From assembly GCF_002866925.1 (NCBI RefSeq), contig NZ_PKUQ01000050.1:1-64000 (forward strand): a stretch of 64,000 nucleotides of DNA, written 5' to 3'. The notes under the pieces were generated by a model. It made no database searches, had not been told where the DNA came from, and saw nothing but the letters and a program-made list of their open reading frames with translations. Shown here piece by piece: positions 8,911 through 17,343 of this stretch. The position numbers were made by a program, and so were the translations under genes. Numbering within the stretch: position 1 is the first letter of the stretch; each line of letters begins with the position of its first letter. The DNA comes from Cohaesibacter celericrescens. GTDB taxonomy: Bacteria; Pseudomonadota; Alphaproteobacteria; Rhizobiales; Cohaesibacteraceae.

Positions 8911-9108
8911 GCAATTGCAGTATCTTTGAGTAAAATATCAGGACTTGCGTCGCGTTCATCGCGGCTACACTATAAATGTCTTGCCAAAGATATGCCCTTG
9001 TCGTGCTGCATGCCAGCCTCTTTCCTGATGTGTAGCTTCGTTTTCACAGTTCAATCAATGATGAGTGCAACTGAAGTGCGCGTCATGGACCCGAAGGAAG
9101 TTGCATTC

Positions 9109-9678
9109 ATGCTCAGACTTTTTTTGCTGCGCCACGCCAAATCATCATGGTCTGATCCAGACCTGCATGATTTTGACAGGCCCTTGAACAAACGCGGCAA
9201 GAAGGACCCGCCCAAAATCGCCCTCGCGATGAAAGAACGGGGGTATTGTCCCGACCGCATTCTCTGTTCATCGTCCATGCGCACAAAAGAAACACTGGGC
9301 GGCATTCTTCCCGGTTTACAAGGCGACGTCAGCCTGAAGCTGCTGGATGATCTCTATGAAGGCCATGCCCCCGACTATCTTGTGATCATGCGGGCCCATG
9401 CCAAAGACAGCAACAACCTGATGATCGTCGGGCACAACACCGGCCTGCACGAAATAGCCCTTCGGCTGATCACCAACACCAACACACCGTTGGCTACCGA
9501 CATGGAAATAAAGTTCCCAACTTCGGCTCTGGCCGTGATCGACTTTGATTGTGACAGTTGGAACATGGTAACGGCCCAGAGTGGTCAGCTGATCGATTTT
9601 ATAAAACCACGAGATATAGCAATTGATATGCACGCAATCCTTCTGGAAAATCCGGCACCCGCGTTCTTTCGTCGCTAA
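9109..9678 (+). CDS. Phosphohistidine phosphatase SixA-like
   Basis: A protein of 189 residues of the histidine phosphatase (phosphoglycerate-mutase-like) superfamily. It shows the catalytic RHG-type motif as LRHAKSSW with His9, the DFDRPLNKRG segment and the second histidine in IVGHNTGLHE. SixA-type enzymes remove phosphate from phosphohistidine in phosphotransfer or PTS proteins. The ATG at 9109 is chosen because gaaggaag lies just upstream and the protein then begins directly with the family's beta strand. The frame runs upstream to 8872 and an ATG at 9085 is possible. An orphan Hpt protein is encoded at 16461-16781, but a functional link is only speculative. Confidence 0.85.
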   Translation: MLRLFLLRHAKSSWSDPDLHDFDRPLNKRGKKDPPKIALAMKERGYCPDRILCSSSMRTKETLGGILPGLQGDVSLKLLDDLYEGHAPDYLVIMRAHAKDSNNLMIVGHNTGLHEIALRLITNTNTPLATDMEIKFPTSALAVIDFDCDSWNMVTAQSGQLIDFIKPRDIAIDMHAILLENPAPAFFRR

Positions 9679-9827
9679 GCACCAGAGGCGCAACAGCCGC
9701 TCACTTTGATAAAACGCCTGCGTTATATTTGCATTCTCGCCGTGCCTTGCTTACATCCATAAGCATGCTAGAGCATGATGGATAAGCGTGGTTGCGCCGT
9801 TTCAAGCGACCAAAGACAGGCGAAGCT

Positions 9828-11372
9828 ATGAAACTATTCGATGAAGTAAGGATCGCAACGTCCAATCTAACGGATTTTGCCAGCGACTTGGCAGAGCCCA
9901 CCTTGCGTTTGGGTGTCACGGGATTGGCGCGTGCGGGCAAAACCATTTTCATATCCTCCAGTCTGCATAACATCATCCATGGGGGGCGTTTGCCACGCTT
10001 TGAAGCCCATGCGACAGGACGCATCGGCACCGCAGAAATCAGCCCCCATCCAGACACCCTCATTCCGCGCTTTCGGTATGAAGATCATATCGCAGATCTA
10101 ACCGACACCCGCGTCTGGCCCTCCTCCACCAGCAGAACCAGCCAGGTCCGTCTCTCCCTTCGATACCAATCCAAAGGAAGCTTCAAACGCACGTTCCAAT
10201 CGGACAGGTTGGCGCTCGATATTGTCGATTACCCCGGTGAGTGGTTGCTCGATCTGACCTTGATGGATCAGGACTATCGCACGTGGTCTGCACGGTCCTT
10301 CAAACAAGCCAACAAACCGCTTTACAAAACCCATTCGCACCTATGGCGGGCCTTCGCCGAGGGCATCCATGGTAAGCTGGACACACAGCTGCAAGGCGAC
10401 GAACCAGTGTTGGAGACCATCGCCCGCGAGACCACAAACAACTTTACCGCGTATCTACTTGAGGCAAAAAAGGCCCGCGGAGCCTATGCTCTCCTGACCC
10501 CTGGCCGCTTCCTTATGCCCGGCGATTTACAAGACAGCCCTGCCCTAACATTTGCTCCCTTGCCCGACGATCTGTTTAGCAAAGACCGCAAGAGCCTTTG
10601 GGCCATGATGGAACGCCGGTTCGAGGCTTATAAAAATTCGATCATTGTGCCTTTCTATCGTGATCACTTTGCCAGACTTGATCGACAGATTGTCCTGATT
10701 GACCTTCTTGCCGCTCTTAATGAAGGACCTGAAACGCTGGCCGAGCTGGAAGAAACCATCACCGAAATTCTCCGCGCCTTCCGCCCCGGCTCTCGTTTCT
10801 GGCTTCGCAATTTAGTCTCCCGCCGGATCGATAAAATCCTGTTTGCCGCCACCAAAGCAGACCATTTGCACCACACCTCCCACGACCGTTTGGAGCGCAT
10901 TCTCAATCGCCTCGTTGAGCGCGCCGCACAGCGGCTGGAATCGGCAGGTGCCGACTATGAAACCATGGCCATTGCCGCCGTCCGCGCCACCCGTGAAGCC
11001 ACACTTAATGTAGATGGTGAAGATCTACCGTCCTTGGTCGGAATCCCGATGGCCGGTGAATCTTTAGGTGAAGACGAATTTGACGGAATATCAGAATTTG
11101 CCTTATTCCCCGGAGACTTACCGACAAATTTTGAATCACTTTTTGAACCAATTGATTCAATATCTCAAAAAAAATCTAACACTAGGGATGAAGAAACCAG
11201 CAGCAAAGCGATTTCGGTTTCCGCACCGCCGCTCCACTTCAAGGACCCGTTACGGTTTGTGCGATTCCGGCCTCCCGAACTTGACAAATCCTCAAGTGGA
11301 ACGGCGCTTTCGCTGCCCCATATCCGCCTTGACCGCGCCCTTGAATTCCTGCTGGGAGATATTTTGAAATGA
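9828..11372 (+). CDS. ycjX: YcjX-family P-loop NTPase
   Basis: A protein of 514 residues with a P-loop GLARAGKT (residues 32-39) in RLGVTGLARAGKTIF, and a DIVDYPGEWLLDL segment equivalent to Walker B/G3. This is the YcjX family of GTPase-like proteins, stress-associated in gammaproteobacteria but of unknown function. The ATG at 9828 follows aggcga; a TTG 12 codons earlier opens the frame. The last ~90 residues are low-complexity and include a run of eight A at 11167-11174. The stop overlaps the start of the next gene as ATGA, so ycjX and the YcjF-like gene are translationally coupled, as in many proteobacteria. Confidence 0.88.
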   Translation: MKLFDEVRIATSNLTDFASDLAEPTLRLGVTGLARAGKTIFISSSLHNIIHGGRLPRFEAHATGRIGTAEISPHPDTLIPRFRYEDHIADLTDTRVWPSSTSRTSQVRLSLRYQSKGSFKRTFQSDRLALDIVDYPGEWLLDLTLMDQDYRTWSARSFKQANKPLYKTHSHLWRAFAEGIHGKLDTQLQGDEPVLETIARETTNNFTAYLLEAKKARGAYALLTPGRFLMPGDLQDSPALTFAPLPDDLFSKDRKSLWAMMERRFEAYKNSIIVPFYRDHFARLDRQIVLIDLLAALNEGPETLAELEETITEILRAFRPGSRFWLRNLVSRRIDKILFAATKADHLHHTSHDRLERILNRLVERAAQRLESAGADYETMAIAAVRATREATLNVDGEDLPSLVGIPMAGESLGEDEFDGISEFALFPGDLPTNFESLFEPIDSISQKKSNTRDEETSSKAISVSAPPLHFKDPLRFVRFRPPELDKSSSGTALSLPHIRLDRALEFLLGDILK

Positions 11373-12478
11373 GCAAAAAAGACCCAAAATCTGGCTCAAC
11401 ACCCTCCCACAGCAGGCGTGCTCCGCGTGCAGTCCGCCTTGACCGCGGGGCCTATGGTGACGATATTGCACGCCCCACACCAGACACTGGTGCCACAATC
11501 TCCATGGGATCAGGTTCAAACGCCAACGGCAGCGATTATTTTGACAATACCGCTCTGGAGGAAGAACCGGCCTACAAGCCCATCCGCAAGAAGGGCTGGT
11601 CTTTGGCCTCACTATTCTGGAGCGCCCTAACAGGGGTCTTGATGCTGGCGCTTGGGCTCTGGCTGGACACCCTGATCCGAGAACTTTTTGCTCGCTGGCA
11701 ATATCTGGGATGGTTCGGAATCGCACTGGTTAGCATGGCAGTTTTATCCCTGCTGTTCTTCCTTCTGCGAGAGCTACTGGCCCTGCGACGTTTATCACAT
11801 TTGGACCACCTACGCGAAAAAGTTGCAGAGCTTTATAAAGACGGAGACCGCAAACAAGCGATGAAAATCGCCAACGATCTGCTGCACCTCTATGAGCCAC
11901 AACCCTCCTTGTTTCGCGCCCGTCAGTCCTTAAAACAGGATCTTCCCCACCTGTTTGACCCCGAAGATATTCTCGCCCAAACCGAACAGACCTTGATGCC
12001 GCCGGTCGATCAGGCCGCCACCCATCGGGTACATCAAGCCGCCAAGCGCGTCGCCGTCGTCACAGCCCTCAGCCCGCGCGCACTGTTCGATATCATTGTT
12101 GTTCTGGTCGAAACCGTCCGTATGGTCCGCGCCATTGCCGAGGCCTATGGCAACCGCCCGGGCTTTGTTGCCATGCTTCGGCTAACGGGCCATATCGCAG
12201 GCAATCTAGCCGTCACCGGCGGCATGGCAGCCGGTGAAACCCTGATGCAGCAAATCATCGGTCACGGCCTTGCCGCGCGCCTCTCTGCCAAGCTGGGAGA
12301 AGGGTTGTTAAACGGCATCCTCACCGCGCGGATCGGACTGGCAACCATCGCTCTGTGTCGCCCTATGCCCTTTGTCACGCAAGAACAACCCAAGCTGGGC
12401 GCGGTCATAAGAACCTTGCGCGCCACATCTGACGAGATGGAAGGCGAGCCGGTTAAAAACAAGAAAGCCAAAACTTGA
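11369..12478 (+). CDS. ycjF: YcjF/TIGR01620-family membrane protein (DUF697)
   Basis: A protein of 369 residues. The hydrophilic N-terminus (~1-70) is followed by two transmembrane segments, LASLFWSALTGVLMLALGLW and WFGIALVSMAVLSLLFFLL. The cytoplasmic helical region contains KQAMKIANDLLHLY, and the DUF697-type end holds the amphipathic SPRALFDIIVVLVETVRMVR and a Gly/Ala-rich stretch. It is the usual partner of YcjX and may anchor or regulate it at the inner membrane; the role is not established. It overlaps ycjX by four bases. A 147-base gap separates it from the CoxE-like gene. Confidence 0.85.
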   Translation: MSKKDPKSGSTPSHSRRAPRAVRLDRGAYGDDIARPTPDTGATISMGSGSNANGSDYFDNTALEEEPAYKPIRKKGWSLASLFWSALTGVLMLALGLWLDTLIRELFARWQYLGWFGIALVSMAVLSLLFFLLRELLALRRLSHLDHLREKVAELYKDGDRKQAMKIANDLLHLYEPQPSLFRARQSLKQDLPHLFDPEDILAQTEQTLMPPVDQAATHRVHQAAKRVAVVTALSPRALFDIIVVLVETVRMVRAIAEAYGNRPGFVAMLRLTGHIAGNLAVTGGMAAGETLMQQIIGHGLAARLSAKLGEGLLNGILTARIGLATIALCRPMPFVTQEQPKLGAVIRTLRATSDEMEGEPVKNKKAKT

Positions 12479-12625
12479 GTTTGGCCCCGCGCCCTATTGG
12501 GTCCGGCATCACGCATCCTGCTAAGGACCACTTGCCCCAACCATCCAAGCGCGCCTAACTGAAGCGAACGCCCCATCTTCTCAGGGCTTTAAATCTGGCC
12601 CGCTTTGACTTTGAGATGTACCGAT

Positions 12626-13804
12626 ATGTTCATCCACTTCTTCACACAATTACGCGCTGCCAAGGTCCCCGTTTCATTGCGCGAATATTTGATGCTGATG
12701 GAAGCACTCCAAGCCGACCTTGCGGAAAAGAGAGTGGAGGACTTCTACTATCTCTCCCGTGCGATTCTGGTTAAAGACGAAGCCAATCTAGACCGGTTCG
12801 ACCAAGTCTTTGGTGCCACCTTCAGAGGCTTGGAAAGCTTGAGCGATGCGGTAAACGAGGCACCCATTCCTGAAGAATGGCTCAAAAAACTAGCCGAGAA
12901 GTATCTGACAGAAGAAGAAAAGGCGGAAATTCAGGCTCTGGGTGGTTTTGACAAACTGATGGACACGCTGAAAGACCGGCTCAAAGAACAGCAAAAGCGT
13001 CATCAGGGCGGCAACAAATGGATCGGGACGGCAGGTACATCTCCGTTTGGAGCCTATGGCTACAATCCCGAAGGCGTTCGCATCGGACAGAGTGAGTCCC
13101 GCCATCGCCGCGCGGTTAAAGTCTGGGACAAGCGCCAATTCAAAGATCTGGATGGAGATTTGCAGCTTGGCACCCGCAACATCAAGGTCGCGCTGCGTCG
13201 CCTCAGACAATTTGCCCGCACCGGTGGCACAGAAGAGTTGGACCTATCGGGCACCATCAACAGCACAGCCCACAAAGGCTATCTCGACATCACGATGCGT
13301 CCGGTGCGGCACAATGCGGTCAAGGTCTTGCTGTTTTTCGACATTGGCGGATCCATGGACGACCATGTGCGCATTTGCGAAGAGCTATTCTCGGCTGCAC
13401 GCACCGAGTTCAAGCAGCTAGAATATTTCTACTTCCACAATTGCCCCTATGAATATGTCTGGAGGACAAATGCGCGCCGCCATGCAGAGCGCATCCCTAC
13501 ATGGGATGTGCTGCATAAATTTGGCTCCGATTATAAAATTATCTTCGTCGGTGACGCTGCCATGTCACCCTATGAGATCGCCCACCCCGGTGGTTCAGTT
13601 GAACATTGGAACCAAGAGGCCGGCCATGTTTGGCTTTCTCGCATTCAGACTATTTATGACCATGCGGTCTGGCTCAACCCTACACCGCAACAGCACTGGG
13701 ACTATACCTATTCTATCGGAATGATCCGAGACTTAATGCAAAAACGCATGTATCCGCTCACGTTGGAAGGCATTGATCAGGCCATGCGCACCTTGATGCG
13801 GTGA
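12626..13804 (+). CDS. CoxE-like VWA-domain protein
   Basis: A protein of 392 residues. The N-terminal helical region (FTQLRAAKVPVSLREYLMLM) is typical of CoxE-like/COG3825 proteins. The VWA fold begins near residue 230 with VKVLLFFDIGGSMDDHV. The metal-site motif is D-I-G-G-S rather than the classical D-x-S-x-S, with Gly in the place of the first Ser; I believe this is a family variant rather than a defect. Such proteins pair with MoxR-type AAA ATPases, and the likely partner is at 6735-7577, with FAD oxidoreductase, sixA and ycjXF genes inserted between. The start at 12626 gives the family N-terminus; an in-frame start seven codons upstream has no better ribosome site. Confidence 0.83.
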   Translation: MFIHFFTQLRAAKVPVSLREYLMLMEALQADLAEKRVEDFYYLSRAILVKDEANLDRFDQVFGATFRGLESLSDAVNEAPIPEEWLKKLAEKYLTEEEKAEIQALGGFDKLMDTLKDRLKEQQKRHQGGNKWIGTAGTSPFGAYGYNPEGVRIGQSESRHRRAVKVWDKRQFKDLDGDLQLGTRNIKVALRRLRQFARTGGTEELDLSGTINSTAHKGYLDITMRPVRHNAVKVLLFFDIGGSMDDHVRICEELFSAARTEFKQLEYFYFHNCPYEYVWRTNARRHAERIPTWDVLHKFGSDYKIIFVGDAAMSPYEIAHPGGSVEHWNQEAGHVWLSRIQTIYDHAVWLNPTPQQHWDYTYSIGMIRDLMQKRMYPLTLEGIDQAMRTLMR

Positions 13805-13928
13805 CCTCAGCCCTGACATTTGTGCCCATCCTGTTGTTGCATGTCTGCAATCCATCTTCTTTATTTGACGTAAAACGGCCTTAGCTGCTAAATCAAGGCT
13901 ACCTTCCCTGATCTGACAGGCCCCCGAA

Positions 13929-15140
13929 ATGACCGCGACAAATTCCCAGACAGCCAGCAGCTGGCGCACTCCCTTTATGTTGCTCATGCTTATGAGCGCC
14001 GCTATGCAGCTGTCTTTTGCCAGTTGGTGGAACCTGTTGAACAATTTTGCGGTCAATGAGATCGGCTTCACCGGAAGAGAGATTGGCATTCAACAGTCAC
14101 TGCGCGAGGTCCCCGGCTTTCTGGCCTTTACTGCAATTTTCGTCTTGTTGATCCTGCGCGAACAGACCTTTGCACTCTTGGCGCTGCTGCTGCTCGGCAT
14201 AGGTGTGAGCCTGACAGGCATGATGCCATCAACTTGGGGGCTATATTTCACAACCATCATCATGTCCATTGGCTTTCATTATTACGAAACGACCAATCAA
14301 TCGCTGTGCCTTCAATGGCTACCCAAAGACAAAGCCCCCGCGATGATGGGGCGCATCCTGTCCGTCGCAGCCATGGCGCAATTGGTCGCCTATGCAGTGA
14401 TTTTCATCACATGGCAAACCCTGCATCTTTCCTTTGAACTGGTGTTTGCCATCGCAGGAAGCCTAACCATTGTGATGGTGATCTTCCTTTGGCGTGCCTT
14501 TCCCCAATTTGAAGCAACAACACCACAGCGCAAACATTTGGTGCTGCGCAAACGCTACTCGCTCTATTATGCCCTCACCTTTATGAGCGGCGCTCGGCGT
14601 CAGATCTTCACAGTCTTTGCCGGTTTTATGATGGTTGAGCGGTTTGGCTATCAGGTGCACGAGATTTCGGCCCTCTTCCTGATCAACTGCCTGTTCAACA
14701 TGTTCTTTGCTCCCGTTATTGGTCGCTTCATTGGCCAATTCGGCGAACGCAGAATGCTGACAATCGAATATACCGGACTGATTGTTGTCTTCCTGTCTTA
14801 TGCCTTTGTATCAAATCCATGGATGGCAGCTGGCCTGTATGTGATAGACCACGCCTTTTTTGCCATGGTGATCGGCACAAAGACCTATTTCCAGAAAATT
14901 GCCGACCCTGCAGACATTGCTCCCACTGCCGGTGTGGCATTCACGATCAATCATATCGCTGCAGTGATCATTCCGGTTGTCTTTGGTCTGATATGGTTGG
15001 CGCATCCGTCAGCGGTCTTCCTGATCGGTGCGGGCCTTGCTTGCATTTCGCTTGTTTTGGCGCGGCTCATTCCAACAGACCCGATTGAAGGAAGAGAATG
15101 GATCGGCAAAGTCACAATACCACAACAGCCCGCTGAATAA
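13929..15140 (+). CDS. MFS transporter
   Basis: A protein of 403 residues, hydrophobic throughout with about 12 predicted membrane helices. It starts MTATNSQTASSWRTPFMLLM and continues with MSAAMQLSFASWWNLLNNFA. A loop rich in Lys/Arg (QRKHLVLRKRYSLYY) lies between the two six-helix halves, as in the major facilitator superfamily. The substrate cannot be told. It is preceded by a 124-base gap after the CoxE-like gene and converges on the methyltransferase with only 17 bases between stop codons. No terminator hairpin is visible between them. Confidence 0.8.
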   Translation: MTATNSQTASSWRTPFMLLMLMSAAMQLSFASWWNLLNNFAVNEIGFTGREIGIQQSLREVPGFLAFTAIFVLLILREQTFALLALLLLGIGVSLTGMMPSTWGLYFTTIIMSIGFHYYETTNQSLCLQWLPKDKAPAMMGRILSVAAMAQLVAYAVIFITWQTLHLSFELVFAIAGSLTIVMVIFLWRAFPQFEATTPQRKHLVLRKRYSLYYALTFMSGARRQIFTVFAGFMMVERFGYQVHEISALFLINCLFNMFFAPVIGRFIGQFGERRMLTIEYTGLIVVFLSYAFVSNPWMAAGLYVIDHAFFAMVIGTKTYFQKIADPADIAPTAGVAFTINHIAAVIIPVVFGLIWLAHPSAVFLIGAGLACISLVLARLIPTDPIEGREWIGKVTIPQQPAE

Positions 15141-15157
15141 ACGGCTGCACCAAAAGC

Positions 15158-15805
15158 CTATCCTCTGCGGGCGACGCCCACATGGTGGGTACCGATAATG
15201 CGAGAGCCGAACCCCAAATCATAAATATCGTAGCGCTCAAGCTCAAACCCTGCCGCTTGGATCAGCCCACCCACATCGCGATTAAGATGGCATCCCGATG
15301 CCATCCACCGCCACGGTGGCGTTAGAACATCCTGCAATCGGGATACATGGTGTGTTTCGGACCGACCATGCTCACAAAAATACAGCCGCCCAAACGGCTT
15401 GAGCACTCTATGGGCTTCCGACAAGGCCGCTGCCACATTGGGTATAGAACAAAGCGAATAGGTCACCACCACAGAATCAGCACAGTGTGAGGACAGTGAC
15501 ATCGCTTCTGCGCTTTCAACCAACAGCTCGGCAGGGATATCCTGTTGCGCAATCGCCCGTCGCGCCAAGCGCGGCAGGCCGTCATCGGGGTTGATACCAA
15601 TTACCTTGCGCACCAATGACCGATCATAGTGCGGGAGATTGAGCCCAGAACCGAAACCGATCTCCACCACATCACCAGAGGCAAAAGGCACGACCTTCTG
15701 ACGCTGACGCGCCACCATAGGTAAGCCACAAACCAGATGCACGCCCGACGGCATAATACGGCCTAAAAGAGTGTCAGGCTTACTATCTTGGCAGCTGTGC
15801 GTCAT
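15158..15805 (-). CDS. Class I SAM-dependent methyltransferase
   Basis: A protein of 215 residues with the S-adenosylmethionine-binding motif I VVEIGFGSGLNLPHY (about residues 46-60), an acidic motif II GINPDDGLPRL and motif IV SVVVTYSLCSIPNVAAAL. HRVLKPFGRLYFCEHGRS follows, a pattern of UbiE/COQ5-like and METTL7-like enzymes. The methyl acceptor is unknown; a small lipid or metabolite is possible. The ATG at 15805 is used. It converges with the MFS gene and has no obvious operon partner. Confidence 0.8.
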   Translation of the reverse strand: MTHSCQDSKPDTLLGRIMPSGVHLVCGLPMVARQRQKVVPFASGDVVEIGFGSGLNLPHYDRSLVRKVIGINPDDGLPRLARRAIAQQDIPAELLVESAEAMSLSSHCADSVVVTYSLCSIPNVAAALSEAHRVLKPFGRLYFCEHGRSETHHVSRLQDVLTPPWRWMASGCHLNRDVGGLIQAAGFELERYDIYDLGFGSRIIGTHHVGVARRG

Positions 15806-15949
15806 GTCTCACCAATGCAATTGATATATTCGATATATCGAAACTACATATTGCGACTTCCAACACATAGGTCAACCCACGCTTTTGAGAAGGCCCGTTG
15901 CAAGAGACACAAGAACAAGAGATCGCCTGATGGGAAGATACATCTTGTT

Positions 15950-15982
15950 AAAAAAAAGCCGGCATCACGGTGCCAGCTTTTC
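15950..15982 (-). terminator. Intrinsic terminator after ferredoxin gene
   Basis: Read on the minus strand, a stem aagctggca / tgccggctt (one mismatch) is followed by a run of T derived from the aaaaaaa at 15951-15957. It is placed about 50 bases beyond the ferredoxin stop codon. Confidence 0.7.
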
Positions 15983-16028
15983 CCGTCCGAATGCAAATCC
16001 GGATCCACTCACGTGCGCGGTTGTCGTA

Positions 16029-16394
<366 letters not shown>

Positions 16395-16460
16395 CTAATT
16401 CGCCCACAAGGCAAAGAAGCAGATTGTATCGTAAAGTATCGTTTCGAATCCTAGGCACCC

Positions 16461-16781
16461 TTAAGTGTTTAGAATCGAGCGGATCTCCAGCAAGGTTTCA
16501 TCGACAGCCAGCCGCAGCGCTTGCACCAGATTTTGAGTATCACCTTTACCAGCTTCCAACGCCTCCGCGGCATGGGCCACTTGCCAAGCCCCTATGCCTT
16601 TGGCCGCTCCCTTGATACTGTGAGCATACTCTTTGCGATCAACCACTCCCACATCCAATTGGCCAAGTTTCAACACCATTTGATCGGTGAACAATTGCAA
16701 AACCTCACGTTGGAGATCTTCATCTTCCATCGTTTGCCGCGCCAAATGATCGCGATCTAATATCACCGTCTGACTTTGCAT
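16461..16781 (-). CDS. Single-domain Hpt histidine phosphotransfer protein
   Basis: A protein of 106 residues, all-helical, with the Hpt signature AHSIKGAAKGIGAWQVAHAA. The phospho-accepting His is in AHSIKG (about residue 54), followed by the characteristic G-x-x-G turn. Hpt proteins shuttle phosphate between hybrid kinases and response regulators; no kinase or regulator is adjacent, so this is an orphan. The ATG at 16781 is preferred because gagggcgga precedes it; the frame continues eight codons upstream to a TTG at 16805. A ttaaccat sequence, like a CtrA half site, lies 68 bases upstream at 16849-16856. Confidence 0.85.
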   Translation of the reverse strand: MQSQTVILDRDHLARQTMEDEDLQREVLQLFTDQMVLKLGQLDVGVVDRKEYAHSIKGAAKGIGAWQVAHAAEALEAGKGDTQNLVQALRLAVDETLLEIRSILNT

Positions 16782-16805
16782 TCCGCCCTCACTGCCCAGC
16801 CTCAA

Positions 16806-17343
16806 CAGACCACTCCAATTTTGAAAAATCCAATTTTAACGACCTCTGTTAACCATAAAACCCTATTTTGCCGCAAACCAAAGCAATTAATTTGCAGACA
16901 AGCAAAGCCGTCGGCAGCAAAGCCAATGAAGGCATGCACAGAGGCAAAATAATCAAATTTTCCAAGCTCTTAATGACGGCAATCTGGGCTACAATCTGGC
17001 GATGTCAAACCTTTGATCGCCGAATGGTTAACAAATAGCGACAAGGGTCGGAAAATTATGGTTTCTTTGCCTTTCCTCTCCTTGTACGATGCTCCTCTAT
17101 ATATCGGACATCTGCGACCAATCGGCATTTGCACAATTTCGCTCTTTTCGCTGCCTAACTTTGTTACAGTCAGAATAGCGCTAAAAAGAAGTTTGTTGTT
17201 GGATTGATCGACTGTGGTGATATCAAAAAATTCCCGCAAGGGTGGCATTGTTGTCTCTATGAGGCAGAAACCCGATGGATGACATCGGGGGTTAGAAACG
17301 ACAATGAGTTGGCGAGTATCGAGTAAATAAGGCTAGAACCGAC
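16806..17343. other. Intergenic region before the growth-pole protein
   Basis: 538 bases without a convincing gene. Short open frames on both strands have no family features. It holds TTAACCAT-like CtrA half sites at 16849-16856 (ttaaccat) and 17024-17031 (atggttaa), and two TTAA cores at 16836 and 16849 spaced nine bases rather than the consensus seven. It should contain the promoters of both the Hpt gene (leftward) and the giant gene (rightward). Confidence 0.4.

Noticed and set aside
16430-16460. tRNA-like T-arm word tttcgaatcc
   Set aside because: Flanking bases do not form a T stem, and no acceptor or anticodon arm is present.
16836-16852. Full CtrA box upstream of the Hpt gene
   Set aside because: The two TTAA cores are nine bases apart, not the required seven; only a half-site match remains.
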